The notes under the pieces are model-generated. The model searched no databases. It saw only the letters and a program-made list of their open reading frames with translations, and was not told where the DNA came from. This document shows, in pieces, positions 56,701-64,000 of a stretch of 64,000 bases of DNA. The position numbers and the translations under genes were made by a program. Source of the stretch: Yamagishiella unicocca. Its lineage: Eukaryota; Chlorophyta; Chlorophyceae; Chlamydomonadales; Volvocaceae. The stretch covers positions 1-64,000 of the forward strand of contig BDSL01000126.1 of the NCBI GenBank assembly GCA_003116995.1. Reading direction: 5' to 3'. Position 1 is the first letter of the stretch. The number at the start of each line of letters is the position of its first letter.

Positions 56701-59700
56701 AGGGTGATGAGGGGTCGGATGAGGGGCGTGAGAGGAAACCCTATGTCGTCACTGAAAAGTGAAAGCGACTAGGAGACGTTGCAGGGTAGTACACTCGTGG
56801 GATTAAGGGGAGGACCGCCATTGTCTGCGGCACAGGGGGTTCCCATCGCCATAATCGGGGCGCTGCGCAGGGACCGTGGTTGGGTGCGGGGCCGCAGGCG
56901 CAGCCTCAGTGGTCTCGTAGGTGATGGCTGGCAGGTTGCGGCAGAAAGGCTGCGCGCCGGTCGATTCCCCGGTCGTCAGCATGACTCGCCACCGCGCCCT
57001 CCGCCACCGCTCCAGGCCGTCCGTGATGCCGCATACATTGCGCTCGGCGAGCTGGCGGCCGCGTCTCGCGGAGCACCCGCTACGGACGCTGTGACAAGTG
57101 AGAAGCGCCCAGCTAAAAAGGTGTCGGCAGAGCGGATAGTGACGGGCTGCGTGCGGGCCTGCCTGGTGGCGCCGCTGCTGGACGCGGCGGTGCACGGGCG
57201 TCGGGAGGTGAGGAGGGGGCGCCGGTGGGGAGGGAGGGGGCGCCGGTGGGGAGGGAGGGGGCGCCGGTGGGGAGGGAGGGGGCGCCGGTGGGGAGGGAGG
57301 GGGTGCCGGTGGGGAGGGAGGGGGCGCCGGTGGGGAGGGAGTGCGTTGGGCGTTGGCCAGCGTTCGCCCGCCTGCCTCTGGGGACGTGATCGTACACATG
57401 ATCCGAGGAAATGAAGGCCAGGAAGGATAGCAGTGAAGTGGGGACGTAGTGACCGTCGTCCGGTATGCGAGGGAAGGAGGGGGTCAGGACCGGCCTGCCG
57501 CTGCGACAAATCACCAGCGCTATGAGCGAGTGAGGTTCGGGCACAGCGCGCAGCTGACCACATCTGCGACCCCCTTCCCTGCCGCCGCTGGCGCAAACAC
57601 GCACAGGCTTGCCTGGGTGTTAGCGGCGCATGGATGTCGTACGTGTCTTCGCTGCCGCGTCAGCGCCAGTCGCAAGACCAGGCGGCGGACCTGCTGGAGG
57701 TGGCCACGATGGTGGGTTGGGGCTCGGGAGGGCGGATGGGTGGGCTCGTGGGGTCGGCATCATCACGGCCGCCGCTGTGGGCTGGTAGGGTCTCTGTAGC
57801 CTAGGTCGGCGTACTATGGCAACCAATTCCATGCATGCAGACAATGTCGTTGTCGTACCCACAAGTGTCGTACTGGGGTCCGTTGAACCTCTTGTCCTAT
57901 GCCCCGTGATGTGTCGAACTTGCATCGCAGCTCATCAGCACCGTCAGCGAAGCGGGCCGATTGGCGGCGGAGGCGCGGACGGCTGCGGGGCCCGAAGGCG
58001 CTGGCGAGCTGGGTGCTGGCCTGGCAGGTGCGGACGGGGCGGGCGGGTTTGAGAGAGGACTGTTGCGGGGGTGGTTTTGACGGAGTTTTGACGCGTTTTG
58101 CTTGCGACGCGTTTTGACGGCATCCGTGGTATCCGCTGCTACTCCCTGCAGGCAGTGAGCTGCCCCCGCTGCAGGCCTCCGCGCTGTACGTGCTGCGCCG
58201 CGGGGTGATGGCGGCCCTGGCGGAGGCGGCGCAGCGCAAGCTGCTGGAGCGGCTGGCTGCGTCTCTGGAGAAGCGGCTGACGACGCCGGCTGCGGTGGTG
58301 ACGCTTGAGGGTAGGTCTTGCGCGTCCCTGCGGCAGATACCGGTGCCTCGCCCAGAGGCGTACAGAGGCAGCAAGGCGGGTTGAGAGACGAACCGGGGAA
58401 CCGACAACGGCTGTTCCGGCGGTGGGGATGCGGCCGGGGCAGCACCGCAGCTTGAGCTCCGCGCCGTGCCAGGGAAGATGCAGGCGCGGAAGGAAGCCAG
58501 TAACAAAGATGTAATGGTAGTGTGCGTGAGGGTGCCGGCGTAGGAACAATGGGAATTTTGGGCTCGGTAGGCTCGATGGCCGCCATTACCTGGGTAGACG
58601 ACGCGGCTCTGGTTGCCCTCCCGCTCCCCCCGCCCCGCCGTGCGCAGCCCTGGGGACGCTGCTCGAGGCTGTGGGCGAGGTGGCGGACGACACCGCCGCC
58701 GCCCTGGAACACGTGCTGCAGCCGTACGTTACCTCCAGCAGCGCCGCCACCCGCCAGCAGGCGGCGGCCACCATGGCGGCACTGGCGACCGCACACCCCG
58801 CCGCCGCGGCTCGCATGCTGTCTGGCTGCCTCGACACGGTAGCGTCCTGCGCGGCCCAAATGGCGGCGCCGCTGTCGATGGCGTCCAACCTCCACACCGA
58901 CCCACAGACCACACCCGCAGCCAAGCGGCCTGCGACGCCGACGCGGCGGGCTTCCACCTTCAACGCCGACGGCGCCGCTGGGACGCCGCCCCCTGGCTCG
59001 CCGCCGCCTGTCGCGACGCCCAACGGCGTCGCCGGCAGCGGTCCCAGCATCACCGGGCGGCCGGCGGCGGCGGCGCCGCAGCGGGCCCTGATGGACACGT
59101 GTCATGGTGCTGCGCTGGCGGCGTCGAGGCTGCTGCTCACGACGGCGAGGGCGCCGCTGGGATGCCCGGCGCGGCTGCAGCGGCGTGCCCTGGCCCTGGC
59201 GGAGGACCTGGTGGAGGGGCCTGGGTCCGAGCTGGCGGGCAACAGGTAGGGGCTCAGTGGGGTTGTGGCGCCTGCTGCTTGACTGTACTTGTGATGGTCT
59301 CATGCTTAGGTCGCTACTGCTACAACCGCTACCGCTGTCACGGCAGGGCGCGCGGTTTGTTCATGGCCTGTCCGCTGCCGCACCGATTGCAGGGCCATAT
59401 GCCGCGAGGTTGGCTTCCTGCTGCTGGGCACGCTGTGCAGCCTGGGGTTGCCGCAGTCCACCCGGGGGCCCGAGGAGATGGCGGCGCTGTGGCAGGTGGC
59501 GCTGGGGGAGGCGGCCCGCAAGGACCTGGACGAGCGCAGGTAGGCCCGCAGGCCCCGGCTGGCTGTGTACCATCCCATGCTGCTGCCGTCCGTGCCACGC
59601 GCTGTGTCCAGCGGCCCCAGTGCGGATTTTCTTTCCTACGCTATCCTCCGCCAAGTAGACGGCTGCGCGCTTCGTGTCTGACCCCTGGCCCCCGCACTCC

Positions 59701-62700
59701 TTCGCGCCTGGCCCCTGGCCTCCGCATGTCATCGTGCCTGACCCCTGACCCCTGGCCTCCGCGTTCCTTTCCCACCCACCCCCCGTCGCCGCGTCCGCAT
59801 CGTCGCCTCCCGCAGCCTCCTGCGGCCCGGCGGCGAGCTGGACCTCGCAGTGCAGCTGTGGTGGCGCTCCGTGGCGCTGCAGGCGCTGTCCGCCTACGTC
59901 GCGACCGCGCAGGCAGCAGCAACCCCCGCCTCCGCCCTCACTGGCGGCAGCAGCAGCAGCACCTCCCGGAACCGCTCGTCCACGATGCTGGCCTCCGCCT
60001 CCAGGTCCGCAGCGTCGTTCTCCGCCCAGTCGGAGTCGGGCCTGCCGCGAGTCAGGTCGGGATCCGCGGCCGCAGGGTATGCGTGGGAACAGGACTGGGC
60101 GGACCTGGCGGGTCAGCTGGCGCCGCTGGTGCAGCCGCTGCTGGAGCTGCTGGACACGCAGGCCTACCTGCAGGACCCAGCAAGGGCCAAGGGTGGCCCG
60201 GCAGGCATCCTCGCGGGTCAGTACGCGCGACCCCGGTCCCCTTCCCGCGACCCCCTCTTGCTTGGCCAACACCAACCACCGCGTGGGGTTGATGACCGTG
60301 CGCGCAGTGGTTTTGCATCTCGCAGTCGTTATCACTGTGTCGCGGTCGCTTTGCGCGCATTGGGTAGCTTGGTATACCTTCACTTTTCCGGAACGGAACG
60401 CGCGCCTCTCTCTCTCTCTCTCTCACCACCGAGCTGACCGGTCCTACTCGGCCCGGCCCTGTCGCGCGCAGGCGCTGCTGCCATGTTCACGCTGAGCCTC
60501 CTGGAGCTGCACCTCCGGGTGCCGGGCGCACGCATCGTGGCCTCATCGGCGCACGTGGCCCTGCTGGTCAAGGCGTGTCTGCGGCCTTTCCGGCTTGGAG
60601 TGACGCTAGGTGCGGAGGAGCCACCCCATCAGGGCACCGGATCAACCGGGTGGTCTTTTACCGGGCCCTGTGATAGGCGTTGGAACGCCTGCAGGAGGAC
60701 CCGTGGTGGCAGGACCCGTGGTGGCAGGACCCGTGGTGGCAGGACCCGTGGTGGCAGGACCCGTGGTGGCAGGACCCGTGGTGGCAGGACCCGTGGTGGC
60801 AGGACCCGTGGTGGCAGGACCCGTGGTGGCAGGACCCGTGGTGGCAGGACCCGTGGTGGCAGGACCCGTGTTGACACGGCCGTACTTGGGGGAACGAAAA
60901 GGGGCAGGACCCTGGACCCGTGCTTGTTCTGACAGACTACGCCGTTGACCAACCGCCTGCGCGGCGCTCCCTTCGTCCGCCGCTTGCTGTCTTCGCAGCT
61001 GCGGGGGACGCTCTGACACTCGCCGCGCTGCGCGGCCTCCTCAGCCCCGACGACGCGCCGCTGGGCCCCTGGCCGGCCGGAGCTGACCCACATGAGGACG
61101 CCCTGCGGGCTTTCACAGGTGCGCCCACTGCGCGCGTGCCTTGACGGCGCGCCTTGACTCCGTCTGACAGGACCAGGACTGCGAGAATAACGACAGTCCA
61201 TTTAGGAGACGGCAAGTTTGCTTGAACTTGCTTCAGCTTCTGGGTCATGTCTCTTGTGGGGATTTGCCTGGAATCTTGCCGTCCTCTGCCGTACTGCACC
61301 AGGATCCTTGCGATGTCATGTCCTGCGACTCGGTGCGCCTCTGATGACCGCGCTCGTCCCTCTCCCGGCCCCTCGCTATACCAACCGCACCCTATGACGA
61401 CCTCGCTACACCAACCGCACCCAAAGGCGACCTCCCTATACCAACCGCACCCTATGACGACCTCTCTACACCAACCGCACCCTAAGACGACCTCGCGCTT
61501 CTTCGCAGGCGGTCGAGGCGCCCCCCAGCTGCCTCCCTGGCTGACAGCTGAGGAGTACGCCTCGCTTGTCTCCGGAGGCGGCAGCGCGGCCGGCTCCGGA
61601 GCAGCTGCCCCGGGCAGTGCGGGCAGCTTCACCACCGCCGGCGGAGCAACGCTTCTGGCCGACGGCTACGACGGCGACGCCGCCAACGGCTCCGTCGCGG
61701 CGGGTGCGGGAGCCGTGCTGGCGTCGGCGGCGGGTCCGCTTGATGCGACTGGCGGCGGCGGTGCTGGCGGCGGCGGTGGGTCGTTGTCGGGCGGGGGCCT
61801 GGCGCACGCGACGTACCCGCAGCCGCTGGGGCTGGAGGCGGCGCTTTTGACGGCGCAGCTGGTGCTGTTGGGTCGGCTTCTGGGCTCCTCGCCAATCCAG
61901 CAGCAGCTGCAGATACTTGAGGTACGCGGTGGCGGCGGGTGGTCGGGCCGAAGCTGGGGCAGAGTGTAGATCCGTGGACGGACAAGGGGGAGGCAGGATT
62001 ACGAAACCCGAAGGCATGACTTGAACACGCGTTTGGAGTCGCATGCTGAGACGGGGTTGTGGAGCTGCGGTGGGGCCTCCAGCTATGGGGGTGCCGTTGT
62101 GGAAGCCTTGAAGTCCGGAAACTGGGTTAAGCTTTGCTGCTTTTTGAAGTTGACAGAGGAATGCGTTTGCGGCTTTGCATGCTCACCCTCGTCTCGGCCC
62201 TCGCCTGTGCCTGCCGCTGGTCGCAGGTCATCCTGATCGCAGTGCAAGCCGCCAAGGCGGTCGCGCGGCAGAGCCGCGACGCCGCCGCCTGCCGCCGCCT
62301 GCCGCTGGGCATAGCGGCGGCGGTGGCCGTACTTGCCGCGTACGGCCCCGCCGCCATGGCAGCGCGCAGGTCCAAGGCTCCCCTGGACCCCACGGATAAG
62401 GTGTGTTCATTAACTGCTGCGCTCCGAAACCCATGGAATAGGTGCGCGTGCGGCGGTCCGGGCCGAGCCGGGTAAGCTTCGGGGCGCTCGGCCGGCAACA
62501 CACCTGGTGCCCTTGCGGCCCTGTGCGTGCCTTGCGACCGTGACGGACCGCTGACCCAGGTGCCGACCCCGCTGACGTCCTCCGGCGTCTCCCGCCTCGG
62601 TCATCTGATTTTGCTCACAGCTGCGCAGAGAATGCTTAGCCCTGCTGACGCTTAGCCCTGTTAGCCATTTTGGAATTGGCAAACCTGTCGTCAGCGGACC

Positions 62701-63904
62701 ACCTAATCTGATGCTGGATGTCGGATCGATTCGGCCCCCCTGCAGGTGTCCACGTTCTCCGGCATGCATCTCCAAACGTTTGTTCTAAACGGTTTTTTTT
62801 CCTGCACGGGTGTTCCTTGCAACCCCACAGGTGTCCGACAAGCTCCTCCAACTGGCCCAGACGCTGCTACCCGACGAGGACGCCGCCTCCCCAGCCGCCG
62901 CCCCGCTGTCGCGCGCTACCGCCGAGGTATTCGCCGCCTCCGCCGCCACCGGCTCCGACACCTGGGCGCTCCGTGTGGTGCGGGCGCTGGCTGGCGAGGT
63001 GGCGGCCAGCGCGGCCGAGGGGCGCGACTCGCAGCAGCGCGCAGTCATCGCGCTGGCGCTGGGAGCGGTGCACCGCGCGCGCGGCGGCCTGGCCATGCAG
63101 GGCGCTGTGGCCAGCAGCGCGGAGGCGCTGGTGGCGGCGGCCAGCAGGCCGGGCTGCCCGGCGGCGGCGGCGTGGATAATGCACGGGTTGTGGCTTGTGG
63201 CGTGCAGCGGCGGCGGGGCCTTCGTGCCCCGGGTGAAGACCAGTTTGCAGCTGGGTCAGGAACTGCTAGTGGGTGCGGCGTGAGGGGGGGGGTACATAAA
63301 ATAACCGGTAACTCGACTTGGAAAGTGTAGGGCGGCATGAGGGGGGGGGTCGCTGAAGAGCAGGGACGCCGAAGCGAGAAGCGCAGTGGGTGGCGGCCGG
63401 TCGATCTGAGCTGCTGGTGGGGCGTGCTGGGGCGCCTTACCTGGCCCTGCCTGCCTTGCCTGCCTGCCTGCCTGCCTTGCGAGCACCCTCTCCGCGTGCT
63501 AAGGCACCCTCTGGCAGAACTCTCTCCTGCTTCACGCGAAACACCCCCTCCAATCGCCGCGCCCTCTCCACCCCCTTGCCCCCGAGCAGGTCAGCTCCTT
63601 CGAGTCCGCCGCCCTCCGCGCCGCCTGCGCCCGCCTGGCCAATGCGTCGGTGGCGGTGCTGGGCCCCGAGTTCAGCCTGGGCAGCCTGGCCTACTCGCGA
63701 GCCAAGTCCCTGGTGGCGGCCAGCGGTGGCGCGCATGCCGCAGCCGCCGACGGGAGCGGCCGCGACGGTGCCGCCGACGGCGCCGCGGACCGTCCCCAGG
63801 CGACCGGCGGCGACGGCGGCCTCGGGCTGGTCCTGTTCGTGCAGCAGATCATCTTGTTCGCGCCGCACGCGGTGCCGGCGGCCAAGCATGTGCCGCTGCT
63901 GCTG
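53747..63904 (+). CDS. HEATR5/SWEETIE/Laa1-like HEAT-repeat protein, 3' part beyond the window
   Basis: Eighteen exons in view: 53747-54013, 54535-54666, 55436-55491, 55859-56051, 56467-56616, 57016-57207, 57607-57711, 57931-58027, 58152-58310, 58648-59245, 59393-59539, 59816-60216, 60472-60609, 60999-61118, 61509-61921, 62227-62400, 62831-63268, 63590-63904. All phases agree: 1365 codons, still open at a GT donor. The HEATR5 N-terminal pattern is visible: VRRLIYSCFSSLYAHGDSIS, FLTHLYLQYGRMLGNSAQES, AVRDAAYIALGEL, LQASALYVLRRGVMAALAEA and the diagnostic LALGAVHRARGGLAM...AWIMHGLWLVA, then VGAVLGPEF-like helices. Much of the rest is alpha-helical repeat with Ala/Gly/Ser-rich loops (about 58920-59080, 61590-61800). 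Animal HEATR5 and yeast Laa1 bind the AP-1/aftiphilin clathrin machinery; Arabidopsis SWEETIE affects sugar metabolism. The trafficking role here is inferred from family. Confidence 0.86.
57209..57342. repeat. 21-bp tandem repeat in HEATR5-like intron
   Basis: Six copies of a unit containing GCGCCGGTGGGGAGGGAGG start at 57219, 57240, 57261, 57282, 57303 and 57324. It begins directly after the donor at 57208-57209. Confidence 0.95.
60696..60872. repeat. 15-bp tandem repeat in HEATR5-like intron
   Basis: About 12 copies of AGGACCCGTGGTGGC, nearly perfect, ending in AGGACCCGTGTTGAC. The unit is a multiple of three, so artificial frames stay open on both strands. It lies in the intron 60610-60998. 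Confidence 0.95.
61374..61496. repeat. ~30-bp tandem repeat in HEATR5-like intron
   Basis: Four copies of a unit such as CTATACCAACCGCACCCTAT plus GACGACCTCG, alternating CTATACC and CTACACC. It ends just before the acceptor of exon 61509-61921. Confidence 0.9.
62758..62822. repeat. Dispersed intron repeat, family A copy (HEATR5-like intron)
   Basis: CATGCATCTCCAAACG, TTCTAAACGGTTTTTTT and TGCACGGGTGTTCC, ending 8 nt before the CACAG acceptor of exon 62831. It aligns with the PPC intron copy at 31919-31985. Confidence 0.8.
63292..63330. repeat. Dispersed intron repeat, family C copy (HEATR5-like intron)
   Basis: GTACATAAAATAACCGGTAA, CTCGACTTGG and AAAGTGTAG after a run of nine G, 23 nt after the exon donor at 63269. 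It aligns with 26492-26530. Confidence 0.75.
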
Positions 63905-64000
63905 GTGCGTGGTTGCGATGGTTGCGCAAGCACGTTGAAAAATGGCATGGCCGAGCAATAAAAGGATTGCATGGAGGGCATGGCCGAAGCTTTGCCGACG

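Noticed and set aside
60680..60874. Frame encoding tandem Trp-Gln-Asp-Pro units
   Set aside because: It is the 15-bp intronic tandem repeat. Flanking HEATR5-like exons join across it in phase.
1..64000. tRNA, rRNA or riboswitch genes
   Set aside because: I saw no convincing cloverleaf, rRNA core or riboswitch motif by eye. A covariance-model scan (tRNAscan-SE, Infernal) would be needed to exclude them.

Overview
This window reads as nuclear DNA of a volvocine (Chlamydomonas/Volvox-type) green alga. It is GC-rich and very intron-dense. Nearly every exon join is supported by GT..AG borders (rarely GC..AG) with a conserved reading frame. The TGTAA polyadenylation signal used by volvocine algae appears downstream of several genes. 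Several proteins belong to a green photosynthetic cell: the CP26 antenna protein, a FAD4-type plastid lipid desaturase, PEP carboxylase and a Tat-targeted lumen-type protein. I see no operons, insertion sequences, CRISPR arrays, rRNA or tRNA. I assembled the gene models by hand from exon phase and recalled protein families, without alignment software.

Layout. 1-1299 (+): a ~55-bp minisatellite, then the 3' end of a class III nucleotide cyclase. 4872-10839 (-): RNA polymerase III subunit RPC3, 15 exons including a 14-nt microexon. 11911-13540 (-): LHCB5/CP26, 5 exons. 15643-21660 (-): ribosome biogenesis factor TSR1, 13 exons. 22150-34668 (+): plant-type PEP carboxylase, 26 exons, with a 2.4-kb minisatellite in one intron; it is head-to-head with TSR1. 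35872-38239 (+): an unrecognised 390-aa protein. 41999-43977 (-): FAD4-like desaturase, 5' end unresolved. 45464-46507 (-): a small, probably plastid, one-helix membrane protein. 46889-50712 (+): an ALS3/FetB (UPF0014) permease with a ~300-residue low-complexity tail. 52198-53333 (-): a chloroplast lumen-type protein of unknown function. 53747-63904 and beyond (+): a HEATR5/SWEETIE/Laa1 HEAT-repeat protein, cut by the window end.

The genes are neighbours rather than a functional cluster; housekeeping, photosynthesis, lipid, carbon and traffic genes are mixed. Three head-to-head pairs share short intergenic spacers: TSR1/PPC, small membrane protein/ALS3-like, and lumen protein/HEATR5. The ALS3-like and lumen genes converge with opposed TGTAA signals about 55 bp apart.

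I found no clear novel multi-gene system. The most interesting signals are the microexon with GC-AG splicing in RPC3, small dispersed repeats that recur inside introns close to splice sites (three sequence families, in five different genes), and the unrecognised 390-aa gene.
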